This document shows positions 1 through 7,889 of a DNA stretch of 55,657 nt, piece after piece. Location: positions 1 through 55,657 of the forward strand of contig CBCOSG010000004.1 of NCBI GenBank assembly GCA_965112735.1, given 5' to 3'. The position numbers were made by a program, and so were the translations under genes. A model generated the notes under the pieces. The model was not told the origin of the DNA, did not search any database, and was given only the letters and a program-made list of their open reading frames with translations. How positions within the stretch are numbered: the stretch's first letter is position 1; every line of letters begins with the position of its first letter. Source of the DNA: Phaeosaccion multiseriatum. Lineage: Eukaryota > Ochrophyta, other classes.

Positions 1-1651
1 TAAAAAGTTCCAAAATTTGGGCAGAATAATTTTTGTGTACATAATTTATTAAAGTATAAAAAATATTTTTTACATTAGAATCTAGGCTGATATTTGAAAT
101 TTCATTATTAGCCAATTTTTGTAATAATTTTTTAAATTGACTACGGGCTTTAAATTCAGGATTACCTCCTAATAATATATCCGTTCCTCGGCCTGCCATA
201 TTGGTCGAAATAGTTATGGAGTTCAAGCAACCTGCTTGTGCAATAATTTGTGATTCTAATTTAGTAGTTTCGGGTTTAGCATTTAAAAGTTGGTGTGGAA
301 TCTCATACGCGGCCAACAAAAAAGAAAATATCTCAGAATTTTCAATTGTTGTAGTTCCTACAAGAATTGGACGACCTGTTTTATGAATTTCTTTAACTTC
401 TAGACAGATAGCTTTCCATTTACTAAATTGATTAAAATAAATTAAATCTGATAGATCTTTCCGTATAATGGGTCTAAATGTTGGTAAGACGACAACAGCT
501 AAATTATAAGTATTTTCAAATTCAAGTTGCTCAGTTTTAGCTGTTCCAGTCATTCCTGACAATTTAGGATATAAGCGGAATAAATTTTGATATGTAATCG
601 ATGCTAAGGTTTTTGTCTTTTGTAAATTTGTTAATCCTTCTTTTGCTTCAATTGCTTGGTGTAAACCTTCTCCCCATTTTCGTCCTTCCATACTTCTTCC
701 AGTAAATTTATCTATAATAACAACTTCATTATTTTGAACTATATAATCAATATTACGAAGAAATAAGCATTTTGCTCTAATTGCATTTAATATGTAACCG
801 ATCCAAGGATCATTGGTAGTATAAAGATTATCAACTTTCAGTAAAACTTTACTTATATAAAATCCTAATTCTGTTAAACTCGCAGTTTTCGTTTTTTCAT
901 CAAGTTCAAAATGAAGGTTCTCTTTAAACCGTGTTATAAGTTGATCAGCTTTAAAAAATTTATCCAATCTAACTTTGGATAAGGTTGAAATAATTATAGG
1001 TGTTCTGGCTTCATCAATTAGTACTGAGTCAATTTCATCGATAATACAAAAATTGAACCGTCGTTGAGTAATCTCATTCGTTTCTGTTACTAAATTATCT
1101 CTTAGAAAATCAAATCCAATTTCTGTATTAGTAATGTAAGTAATATCACAAAGATAATTTTGTTTCCGTTCAGCTTGTGGCATATTCTCTTTAATTAAGC
1201 CAACCGTTAATCCTAAACATTGATAAATTTTTTGCATCCATTCCATATCCCGCTGTGCTAAATACTCATTTACTGTAATAATATGAACTCCTTCAGTAGA
1301 TAGAGCATTTGTAGCGGCTGGACAACTTGCAACCAAAGTTTTCCCTTCACCAGTTGCCATTTCAGCGATTTTTCCTTCATTAAGAATTAATCCACCAAGT
1401 AATTGAGTATCATAATGTCTTAAGCCTAAAGTTCGTTTAGATGCCTCACGAGTTAAAGCAAAAGTATTAGTAATAATTGAATTTGTAAGTTTGGCATTAT
1501 TTGTCGACATAGTATTTTTTAACAAACCAATCCTTTCCTTAATTTCACTTGGTAAAAGAGTACTAAATTCATTTTCTAGTGCATTAATATTTTGAATAAT
1601 GGGCCGGTAAGTATTCCATAGTTTTTTTTCAGTAGAAAAATGTTGAATCAT
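1..1651 (-). CDS. secA: SecA preprotein translocase ATPase, partial (5' part, cut by window edge)
   Basis: Second copy of secA, in the left arm. The start codon is at 1649-1651 and the C-terminal third runs off the window. It encodes the N-terminal motor region with the DEAD-type nucleotide-binding motifs, identical in protein sequence to the complete copy at 14328-16985. SecA drives Sec-dependent transport of proteins such as cytochrome f into thylakoids. It is divergent from ycf54, 150 bases away. Whether this is a true second copy depends on the status of the inverted repeat. Confidence 0.9.
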   Translation of the reverse strand, partial: MIQHFSTEKKLWNTYRPIIQNINALENEFSTLLPSEIKERIGLLKNTMSTNNAKLTNSIITNTFALTREASKRTLGLRHYDTQLLGGLILNEGKIAEMATGEGKTLVASCPAATNALSTEGVHIITVNEYLAQRDMEWMQKIYQCLGLTVGLIKENMPQAERKQNYLCDITYITNTEIGFDFLRDNLVTETNEITQRRFNFCIIDEIDSVLIDEARTPIIISTLSKVRLDKFFKADQLITRFKENLHFELDEKTKTASLTELGFYISKVLLKVDNLYTTNDPWIGYILNAIRAKCLFLRNIDYIVQNNEVVIIDKFTGRSMEGRKWGEGLHQAIEAKEGLTNLQKTKTLASITYQNLFRLYPKLSGMTGTAKTEQLEFENTYNLAVVVLPTFRPIIRKDLSDLIYFNQFSKWKAICLEVKEIHKTGRPILVGTTTIENSEIFSFLLAAYEIPHQLLNAKPETTKLESQIIAQAGCLNSITISTNMAGRGTDILLGGNPEFKARSQFKKLLQKLANNEISNISLDSNVKNIFYTLINYVHKNYSAQILELF

Positions 1652-1801
1652 ACTTGTAATTTTTTATAAATATAAAAAGAAAAAAAAAGACTTTCTAGTA
1701 ATTAAGTAAAGGAAATTAGTCAGAATCGTGAGTCATTTCTATAGATGTTAGTTTGAAAATTATAATAATAAATGTGAGAGGGGGTTTAGTACTCTTTTAA
1801 A

Positions 1802-2170
1802 TTAATAAATACAGTTATAAGCTAATGGACTTTTTAATTTCGATGAAGGACCAGTAAACTCACCTATTATTACATTATTAAATCTTAGTTTTAACCAAGT
1901 AACAAAATTTTTATTGGTAGAAACAAGAGCAATATTATTCGTTAAACATTCTTTTTTTATTGATTGCAGTTCGGGAAGTTCTAAAAATTGAGGACTTGGT
2001 AATAACCAGAAATCTAAACGTTTTTCAATTGAGCGATAATATTCTACCCGTTCCCGTAGTACTTCTTCAAAAGGTTCATGAATTAAAAGAAAATTTTGAC
2101 TCCCTAAAACAAAATAGTATTGACTTTCCATTTTCATAAATTTTAAATAATGCTTACTTATTATAAGCAT
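1802..2170 (-). CDS. ycf54: Ycf54, partner of the Mg-protoporphyrin monomethyl ester cyclase
   Basis: A protein of 122 residues matching the Ycf54 family: YYFVLGSQ near residues 18-25, EPFEEVLRERVEYY near 32-45, then DFWLLPSP and a conserved FVTWLKLR stretch. In cyanobacteria and plants Ycf54 binds the aerobic cyclase AcsF and is needed for protochlorophyllide formation. Plastid acsF is also present here, at 53168. The listed start gives an 11-residue leader; internal Met codons at 2137 or 2131 fit the usual family length better. No clear Shine-Dalgarno site decides between them. Left-arm copy. Confidence 0.9.
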   Translation of the reverse strand: MLIISKHYLKFMKMESQYYFVLGSQNFLLIHEPFEEVLRERVEYYRSIEKRLDFWLLPSPQFLELPELQSIKKECLTNNIALVSTNKNFVTWLKLRFNNVIIGEFTGPSSKLKSPLAYNCIY

Positions 2171-2373
2171 TTTTAATCATATTTACCCATTTAATTTATC
2201 TTTTTCTTATTTATTTATTTTTAAGCTTAAACAAAAAATGATTATACTCTGGAGCCTAACTCAATAAAACTTAAAAAAGCAAGACATAGATTTAGTAAAT
2301 TTACTTATTTTATATGTACGGATTTATATTATTTATACTAATATGCAGAATGGTATTATTAAACGTATTAGAA

Positions 2374-2467
2374 ATTGAGTCGAGTTTGGTTAACCTAGTC
2401 CTTCTTTTAAAGTTTGATAAGTAAAAACGCAAATAGATACAATCTCCATATTTTTAATTATTACAAT
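2374..2467 (+). promoter_or_regulatory. 94-bp promoter module shared with clpN, left-arm copy
   Basis: Equal in length to 34435-34528 and differing at about 4 of 94 positions. It contains a sigma-70-type promoter: TTGATA at 2414-2419, an 18-base spacer and TACAAT at 2438-2443. It ends 29 bases before the ATG of the 34-residue ORF at 2497. Keeping both boxes and the spacer unchanged in two unrelated loci supports a real promoter. Transcription from it is inferred. Confidence 0.75.
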
Positions 2468-2496
2468 CAACATAAATAAAAAAATAAACGATATTT

Positions 2497-2601
2497 ATGA
2501 CAGCAAATTTAATAGCCATAGGAATTGGTATAGCAATTGGGATCTCACCATTACGGGATTCCGCATTCGCAAAATTTTTAATTCTCATTACAGGAGGTTA
2601 A
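2497..2601 (+). CDS. Novel 34-residue hydrophobic peptide (cassette A, copy 1)
   Basis: A small ORF with a Gly/Ile-rich hydrophobic N-half (IGIGIAIGIS), a short charged centre (LRDS) and a hydrophobic tail ending in TGG. A homologue of the same length and pattern is at 55074-55178, which argues that it is translated. The last two Gly codons supply an AGGAGG ribosome-binding site placed just before the next ATG (2607), suggesting translational coupling. It lies directly under the shared promoter module. I recognise no known family; one membrane-spanning segment is likely. Not described as far as I can tell. Confidence 0.6.
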   Translation: MTANLIAIGIGIAIGISPLRDSAFAKFLILITGG

Positions 2602-2606
2602 AAATT

Positions 2607-2911
2607 ATGACAATGTTGCATATAATAGAAAGAGGCATGTAGTAAAAAAAGGCCTGCCTTATCTGTTTCCCATTGGAAGAACAGTAAAGATTGCGCAGAC
2701 GGGAATAAATGTGACAAATTCAACAAGTCCTGTAATATTAGCAAAAAATATTACAGTCACTGTTGTTGATTGTTGCTCACCACCACCTGTACGGTTAGCG
2801 GCGCATTGTATTGGAGCGGAGGCTATTATTGCAGCCTCGGTTGTAAATCCGAATCCAATTACATTTGGGTCCGCTATGCATATGCTCGCAGAAATTTATG
2901 AAAAATGTTAA
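2607..2911 (+). CDS. Novel small Cys-containing protein with a frame problem near its start (cassette B, copy 1)
   Basis: The ATG at 2607 has a strong AGGAGG site 9 bases upstream but reads only 11 codons to TAG at 2640. A different frame is open from 2582 to the stop at 2909-2911. It encodes a conserved C-terminal region with CCSPP, RLAAHC, NPNPITFG and a terminal EKC. The GTG at 2711 gives a 66-residue version. The second locus (55180-55440) keeps the same residues and also changes frame, so the 5' structure is unresolved: non-ATG start, frameshifting or sequence error. No known family recognised. Confidence 0.5.
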
Positions 2912-2954
2912 TTAACTTAAATTATATTAATTAATATTTTTCATAAATTTCTGC
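2888..2954 (+). terminator. 28-bp hairpin whose left arm is the 3' end of the cassette ORF
   Basis: Bases 2888-2915 and 2927-2954 are inverted complements with one G.T pair and an 11-base loop. The left arm contains the last seven codons and stop of the preceding ORF, so the right arm is an inverted copy of coding sequence. It could act as a terminator or 3'-stabilising hairpin. No T-run follows. Confidence 0.75.
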
Positions 2955-3230
2955 TAGATACTCTCAGGCGTACTGGTGCGGATCCCCCTGCCAGGCAAAA
3001 TTGTCTGCATCTCATCGCTAAAGGCTATTTCCTATGGGTGTATGAGCATAAGGGATCTATGCAATGCCCAACCTAAAAATCTATTATGTTAGATTCTAGG
3101 TTAGCATTTTCGCATTATGTTAGGCAGGTAATTAGAACTCTGCTATTTACACAAAGTTTAATCCTGTCTGCTTTTTTCGGCGTCATTACTCGTGTGTATT
3201 TAAACGGCACTATTGTGTAAATAAGTCTTG
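2955..3230. other. GC-richer, structured non-coding segment, left copy
   Basis: Base composition here is visibly richer in G+C than the flanking AT-rich DNA. There is no convincing ORF: the longest open stretch is about 44 codons without a start. Local stems include AACCTA...TAGGTT around 3074-3104 and a TTTACACAA / TTGTGTAAA pair near 3148 and 3213. I looked for tmRNA, RNase P RNA, SRP RNA and group II domain V signatures and found none. It could be an unknown structured RNA or a decayed insertion. Confidence 0.5.
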
Positions 3231-3363
3231 TAAATTAATACATTATTTAAAAATTCAATTTTTAAAAAATCATTAAAGCAAATAAATATAATAAATTTAT
3301 TTACTTTAATTTTATATATTAGGATTTTTTATATAGTTAGAGAGTTATTAATAGAAAAAATAG

Positions 3364-3435
3364 TCCTCAGTAGCTCAGTGGTAGAGCAATCGGCTGTTAA
3401 CCGATTGGTCGTAGGTTCAAATCCTACCTGGGGAG
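3364..3435 (+). tRNA. trnN(GUU): tRNA-Asn(GUU), left-arm copy
   Basis: Cloverleaf with a TCCTCAG/CTGGGGA acceptor stem, anticodon GTT within CTGTTAA, and a GGTTCAAATCC T-arm. It lies between the GC-rich segment and thiG. The mirror copy is at 12547-12618. Confidence 0.97.
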
Positions 3436-3502
3436 TTTATAGAAATTATAATTTATTTATTAATGTTGTAGAATTTAGATAAATATTAATAAATAAATTT
3501 TC

Positions 3503-4309
3503 ATGGTTTTAACAAATAAATTAATAATTGGGAACAAAGCTTTTGATTCACGTTTAATGTTAGGGACTGGAAAATATAAAGATTTAAAAGAAACAAAAGA
3601 GAGTATTTTACAAAGTAAATGTGAGATTATTACAGTTGCAGTTCGTCGACTTGATTTACAAGGTATAGAAAAAAACTCAAATTTAATTAACTCTTTAAAT
3701 TGGGATAAATTATGGCTACTTCCAAATACTGCAGGGGCAAAAACTGCTGAAGAAGCTATTAGATTAGGATTTTTAGGGAGAGAGATTGCTAAAAAAATTG
3801 GTCAAGTGGATAATAATTTTGTGAAACTTGAAGTTATTTCTGATTCTAAATATTTATTACCTGATCCAATTGGGACTATTAAGGCAGCAAAATTTTTAAT
3901 CAAGAAAGGATTTACAGTTTTACCGTATATTAATGCTGACCCTATGTTGGCTCAACACTTGGAGGATATTGGTTGCTCTACTATTATGCCTTTAGGCTCA
4001 CCCATTGGTTCGGGACAAGGAATTAAAAATTTAACAAATATTAAAATTATTATCGAAAATGCCAGTATACCTGTTATAATTGATGCTGGAATAGGAAGCC
4101 CTAGTGAAGCTGCGCTAGCTATGGAGATTGGTGCTGATGGGGTACTAGTAAATACTTCAATAGCCAAATCTAATAACCCAACTCTAATGGCAAAAGCGAT
4201 GAAAAATGCAGTAAAGGCTGGGTACCAGGGTTATTTAGCTGGTTGTATTAAATCTGAACCTTTTGCACAAGCAAGTTCTCCTATTTATGGAAGTAGCTTT
4301 TTAAATTAA
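3503..4309 (+). CDS. thiG: Thiazole synthase ThiG
   Basis: A protein of 268 residues, normal length for ThiG, which forms the thiazole phosphate ring of thiamine from 1-deoxyxylulose 5-phosphate, dehydroglycine and ThiS thiocarboxylate. Visible features are the N-terminal [11 protein letters not shown] segment, the EVISD and LPDPIGT stretches of the TIM barrel, and the phosphate-binding IGSGQG and DAGIG loops followed by [11 protein letters not shown]. It starts 67 bases after trnN and has psaC downstream in the same direction. Left-arm copy, identical in protein to 11673-12479. Confidence 0.97.
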   Translation: MVLTNKLIIGNKAFDSRLMLGTGKYKDLKETKESILQSKCEIITVAVRRLDLQGIEKNSNLINSLNWDKLWLLPNTAGAKTAEEAIRLGFLGREIAKKIGQVDNNFVKLEVISDSKYLLPDPIGTIKAAKFLIKKGFTVLPYINADPMLAQHLEDIGCSTIMPLGSPIGSGQGIKNLTNIKIIIENASIPVIIDAGIGSPSEAALAMEIGADGVLVNTSIAKSNNPTLMAKAMKNAVKAGYQGYLAGCIKSEPFAQASSPIYGSSFLN

Positions 4310-4385
4310 AAAAGAATATAGTACTTCTAGGATATTAAGTTATAAGATTTTACTTTTATATTCAAATAAATTCTGGAGATAAGAA

Positions 4386-4631
4386 ATGTCACATGGTGTA
4401 AAAATATACGATACTTGTATTGGATGCACTCAATGTGTTCGAGCTTGTCCAACCGATGTTTTAGAAATGGTGGAATGGGAAGGTTGTCGAGCATCACAAA
4501 TGGCTTCTGCACCACGGACAGAAGATTGTGTTGGTTGTAAGCGTTGTGAATCAGCTTGCCCTACTGATTTTTTAAGTATTCGAGTTTATTTAGGTGGAGA
4601 AACAACTCGTAGTATGGGCTTAGCTTATTAA
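4386..4631 (+). CDS. psaC: Photosystem I Fe-S subunit PsaC
   Basis: 81 residues, the exact family length. It carries two CxxCxxCxxxCP motifs, [12 protein letters not shown] and [12 protein letters not shown], which ligate the FA and FB 4Fe-4S clusters on the stromal side of photosystem I. It passes electrons to the ferredoxin encoded at 31004. Left-arm copy; convergent with ccsA. Confidence 0.98.
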   Translation: MSHGVKIYDTCIGCTQCVRACPTDVLEMVEWEGCRASQMASAPRTEDCVGCKRCESACPTDFLSIRVYLGGETTRSMGLAY

Positions 4632-4722
4632 ATTTTTTTCATTAAAGTAAGAACATTCTTTCTTTATAGGATAATAGATAGCTATCATGATAATAGCTAA
4701 ATTCCAATCAATTAATTTATAA

Positions 4723-5646
4723 CTATAAAACCCAACCGTAACTATGTAATCCTTGTCCTAAAAAATTTACTCCTAGGTAACATACCCAAACTACAAAAAA
4801 ACCTAAAGCAGCCAATGCTGCAGGGGCTTCTCCAGTCCATCCTTTAATAATTCGAGCGTGTAAATACGCAGCAAAAATTAACCATGTGATTAAAGCCCAA
4901 GTTTCTTTTGGATCCCAACTCCAATATGAACCCCAAGCCTCGTTAGCCCAAACCGCTCCTGCAATAATGCCTATAGTTAGGCATGGAAAACCAAAACTGA
5001 TAATACGGTAACTTAAACTATCTAAATTAGTTAATAATTTCTTTTTAGAAGAATGCTCAGTAAAAGTAGAGGTTAAATACACTTCCGTAGCTTGAAGTAA
5101 ATTAGATTTTTTTAATGGAATTAATTTTACAGATTTTCTATTTAATTTCTTATTCCGTAAAATTAAAAATAAAATCGATAACAAAGAACCAGTTATTAAT
5201 GTTCCGTAACTTAACATCATTAAACTAACATGCATCATTAACCAATTTGATTGGAGTGCTGGGACTAAAGGGCTAGCTTTTTGCAGCTCTAATGGTAATG
5301 TAAAACTAGCAAAAGTATTAATTAATAATACAACGGGAAGAATAATTGCTCCAATTATTTTATTTTGAGCATTTTTCTCTAATACTATTTGTAAAAACAA
5401 TAAAATACATGATAAAAATATTAATGATTCATAAAGATTACTTAGGGGAAAATATCCATGAAGAACCCAACGACTTCCCAAAAAAATTGATAAAATGAGT
5501 GCAGCAATTTTTGAAGTAATATTTCCTAATCGGTATAGAGAATGAAAATTAGAAAAAACTAAATGAATCCAGTAAGATAACATTGCAGAGAATAAACAAA
5601 CGAAGCTTATATTTATAAATAAATTTTGGTAATTATCGAATAACAT
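4723..5646 (-). CDS. ccsA: Cytochrome c biogenesis protein CcsA
   Basis: 307 residues, highly hydrophobic with about eight membrane segments. The tryptophan-rich haem-handling motif WGSYWSWDPKETWALITW lies near residues 240-257. CcsA works with Ccs1 to attach haem to cytochrome f (and cytochrome c6) in the thylakoid lumen. A ccs1 gene is present but broken at 7890-9260. Left-arm copy, convergent with psaC. Confidence 0.96.
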   Translation of the reverse strand: MLFDNYQNLFINISFVCLFSAMLSYWIHLVFSNFHSLYRLGNITSKIAALILSIFLGSRWVLHGYFPLSNLYESLIFLSCILLFLQIVLEKNAQNKIIGAIILPVVLLINTFASFTLPLELQKASPLVPALQSNWLMMHVSLMMLSYGTLITGSLLSILFLILRNKKLNRKSVKLIPLKKSNLLQATEVYLTSTFTEHSSKKKLLTNLDSLSYRIISFGFPCLTIGIIAGAVWANEAWGSYWSWDPKETWALITWLIFAAYLHARIIKGWTGEAPAALAALGFFVVWVCYLGVNFLGQGLHSYGWVL

Positions 5647-5725
5647 ATGTACAAATTTTATTAATTACTATATTCTATATTATATCATATAATGTACACT
5701 ATAGTAATTAGTAGAAAAAAATAAT

Positions 5726-5854
5726 ATGTCTTACGAAAATAAAAAACTAATTACAATATTGCAACAAGGGTTAAAAATTCGAGAAAATATAAAATATAAT
5801 TATTACCTGATCACTGCAAACGGAGGACTGGGACGAATAATTTATAAAGAATAA
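5726..5854 (+). CDS. Hypothetical 42-residue protein orf42, left copy
   Basis: Begins MSYENKKL and ends GLGRIIYKE. It is basic, with no membrane segment, and I do not recognise a family. It is preserved without a stop in both arms of the repeat, but that is weak evidence because the arms are nearly identical. It sits 79 bases from the divergent ccsA start and has no good ribosome-binding site. Confidence 0.35.
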   Translation: MSYENKKLITILQQGLKIRENIKYNYYLITANGGLGRIIYKE

Positions 5855-6121
5855 AAAAAACTGTATCGAATTAAATACATTCTGTATAATCAGTCAAATT
5901 TAATAGCTTTTGGGAAGTTCTACTTAATAAGTTTAAATTGAGCTGGATCTAAACAACAAACTTATCAATATGTTTTAAATAAAAAGGAAAGGTAAGAGAA
6001 AATGAAAAGACTTTGTGATTAGACAAATAAACTCACTTTATAATTTAAACTATGGACAATATAAGGCTTTTAGTATTATTATATATAGGGGAATTTTAGA
6101 TTTATCAACAGAGTTTTTCTT
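5855..6121. other. Intergenic region upstream of rpl21
   Basis: Holds no ORF I would support. An AGGAAAGG-like stretch at about 5990 precedes a seven-codon ORF only. It probably carries the rpl21-rpl27 leader. Confidence 0.4.
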
Positions 6122-6436
6122 ATGAAATATGCTATCATTGAAGCTAGTGGGAAACAATTTTGGGCCGAATCTGGTAGGTTTATTGAATTAAACCACATAC
6201 AACAAGAATCTGGAACCCAACTTTTATTTAACCGAATTTTATTTGCCCGAAATCACGACTCTGTATTTATTGGACAGCCTTATCTAGAGAAAATAAAAAT
6301 AGAAGCAGTGGTAGATAGCAATATTTTAGGTCCAAAAATTATGGTTTATAAAATGAAACCGAAAAAAAAATACAGAAAAAAAATTGGTTATCGTCAAAAA
6401 TTAACACGAATATTTATTGAAACAATTATATATTAA
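6122..6436 (+). CDS. rpl21: 50S ribosomal protein L21
   Basis: 104 residues, the normal length. It shows the L21 start YAIIEASGKQFW, a central GPKIMVYKMKPKKKYRKKIGYRQ basic segment and a terminal TRIFIETI. It binds 23S rRNA and is followed 11 bases later by rpl27, the conserved bacterial order. Left-arm copy. Confidence 0.97.
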   Translation: MKYAIIEASGKQFWAESGRFIELNHIQQESGTQLLFNRILFARNHDSVFIGQPYLEKIKIEAVVDSNILGPKIMVYKMKPKKKYRKKIGYRQKLTRIFIETIIY

Positions 6437-6447
6437 AAAAAAACAAT

Positions 6448-6694
6448 ATGGCACATAAAAAAAGGAGCCGGTAGTACAAAAAACGGCCGTGATTCAAAAT
6501 CTAAACGTTTAGGGGTAAAATGTTACCAAAACCATAAAGTAAAAATTGGGAATATTTTAGTAAGACAAAGAGGTTTAACTATTAAACCTGGCCAAAATAT
6601 TGGTGTTGGCAAAGATTTTACATTATATGCTTTAAAAGCAGGTGTAACGATGTACCGAAAAACAAAAACAAAAACTTTAATCTATATTTTATAA
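6448..6694 (+). pseudogene. rpl27: 50S ribosomal protein L27, one-base frame break at an A-run
   Basis: Starts MAHKK and then loses frame because the A-run at codons 4-5 has 7 bases; the mirror copy has 6. Skipping one A gives a complete L27 of 81 residues with [10 protein letters not shown], the [15 protein letters not shown] core and a basic tail ending before TAA at 6692-6694. The gene is therefore probably intact in the organism, and the break is likely a homopolymer error. Operon partner of rpl21. Confidence 0.85.
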
Positions 6695-6851
6695 ATTTAA
6701 ACTGCTTTATGATAGAAAATAATACTGAAAATAATACCATAGAAAAGTTGTATCCTGATCAACATCTATGAGCTCTAAACTAAATCTTATAATACCAGAA
6801 AGTGCTATCAATTAATAATCTTAAAAAATGGGACCATAGATACAACACTCT

Positions 6852-7133
6852 ATGATTCAGTACGTTGCTAGTACCTATAACAAAATTGAAAGTGGAGCAA
6901 TAAGACTTCCTGCAGAATCATTAAAACAACTCAGAGACTTATTAGATAATGAAGATGTTACACCTGAAGAATTTATTCGTAGAACAAGTGAAATAAGTGT
7001 ATCCGGACATAGTATATTTTGGAAATTAAATCTTATTGTAAAAGATATTTTAAAGTTAACTCTTCAGTTTTGTATCTATTGTCAACATTGGGTCTCACAG
7101 TTTTTACTATTATTATGGGGATTCTTAGTGTAG
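6852..7133 (+). CDS. Unrecognised ORF in the damaged centre
   Basis: An open frame of 93 codons. The first 55 residues look like a soluble helical segment (LKQLRDLLDN, TPEEFIRR). The remainder is hydrophobic and may belong to a different reading frame of a neighbouring gene. No family recognised. It lies in a region where other genes are interrupted by frame errors, so its true extent is unknown. Confidence 0.25.
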   Translation: MIQYVASTYNKIESGAIRLPAESLKQLRDLLDNEDVTPEEFIRRTSEISVSGHSIFWKLNLIVKDILKLTLQFCIYCQHWVSQFLLLLWGFLV

Positions 7134-7254
7134 CTTTAATATGCAAATATATATATATAAGTATTATTATGGAGATTAGGGTCTATTAAATCGGAAAGCT
7201 TTTTATTATAATTATTATACAAAAATATATAGGTAAACCAATTATCAAACAAGT

Positions 7255-7741
7255 ATTACAGATAGACTTATCGCACCTTTGGGGTATTTATTTCCCTTCA
7301 TAGAAGGATGTGATGCTTTTCATTATATGATGACACCCCAATTAGGTTATCTTCAATTCTAATGTTTCCACCTTTTTATAGGAAAACTTGTTTAGAAAGT
7401 GGATACCAAATGACTAGGTGGTTATGCTGGTACTTTTTACCTATTTAATAATTTATGGTGCATTTATAAGAAAGAAATTCCCAGAATCTCGACTAATCCG
7501 ATATCATTTTATGTACGGATTATTTATTAGTAATTTCTTTCGAATCTTGTTTTACCAATAATTTTACCCAAGTTGGTTCCGCTATTATGAGAATCTTGGT
7601 GATATTAATAAACTTATAAGTTTTAGTGTAGTAGGTATGGGCGTTTTATTATGGTATATTGGGCCTGGAGTTTTTCATGCTTTAACAGGAACATATGTAG
7701 GCCAACCCTTCTTTAAGGGATTAATATTGAAATACATCTAA
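7255..7741 (+). pseudogene. ycf60: Tic20/Ycf60-like membrane protein, fragmented
   Basis: Pieces in different frames resemble Tic20/Ycf60: PLGYLFPFIEG near 7280, then YGAFIRKKFPESRLIRYHFMYGLF near 7455-7525 (matching the family's hydrophobic stretch followed by RFNTMQA), and a C-terminal VFHALTGTYVGQPFF near 7672-7715. The pieces are separated by stops and frame shifts. Ycf60 is thought to form part of the inner-envelope import channel. The identification is by pattern only. Confidence 0.4.
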
Positions 7742-7797
7742 TGGATCGTGATTTGATCAAATGGGAAGACGATTTTAAATGGTGGGATAGAAGGTAG
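7718..7797 (+). repeat. 80-bp imperfect inverted repeat at the apex (partner about 8054-8135)
   Basis: This stretch and the reverse complement of about 8054-8135 are roughly 80 percent identical. Both can encode a tail ending FKWWDRR. On the left it follows the Tic20-like remnant through a TAATG stop-start overlap at 7739-7743. On the right it interrupts ccs1. The level of difference is far above that between the outer arms. Confidence 0.6.
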
Positions 7798-7822
7798 TAA
7801 ATATTTATTATTTAATACGACT

Positions 7823-7853
7823 TTCAAATAAATTAAAATTTTATTTGAAAGGT
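7823..7853. terminator. Bidirectional hairpin between convergent genes at the repeat centre
   Basis: CTTTCAAATAAA at 7823-7834 pairs with TTTATTTGAAAG at 7842-7853 across a short AT loop. It sits between the plus-strand Tic20-like remnant and the minus-strand ccs1 stop at 7890-7892, and could serve both strands. Confidence 0.6.
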
Positions 7854-7889
7854 TTATCTGAGTTAAGAATAACTATTTTCTGATTTTTC

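Larger units (their letters stand above)
1..6523. repeat. Left arm of a large inverted repeat (partner 9460-15979)
   Basis: The reverse complement of this stretch recurs at 9460-15979. Paired positions sum to 15979 near the outer edge and 15982 near the inner edge, so the arms are nearly identical with only a few 1-2 base indels. One is an A-run of 9 at 1680-1688 against 7 in the other arm. The match runs to the first base of the window, so the true repeat may be longer. It may be the plastid inverted repeat or a fold-back assembly product. Confidence 0.95.

Noticed and set aside
2631-2780. Cys-rich reading in the third frame across cassette B
   Set aside because: No start codon, ends at TGA, and it is not conserved in copy 2.
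2955-3230. tmRNA, RNase P RNA, SRP RNA or group II intron fragment
   Set aside because: None of the diagnostic core sequences could be found on either strand, so it is left as unknown.
3952-4167. 71-codon ORF antisense to thiG (and its mirror 11815-12030)
   Set aside because: Shadow of a well-conserved gene; low-complexity translation.
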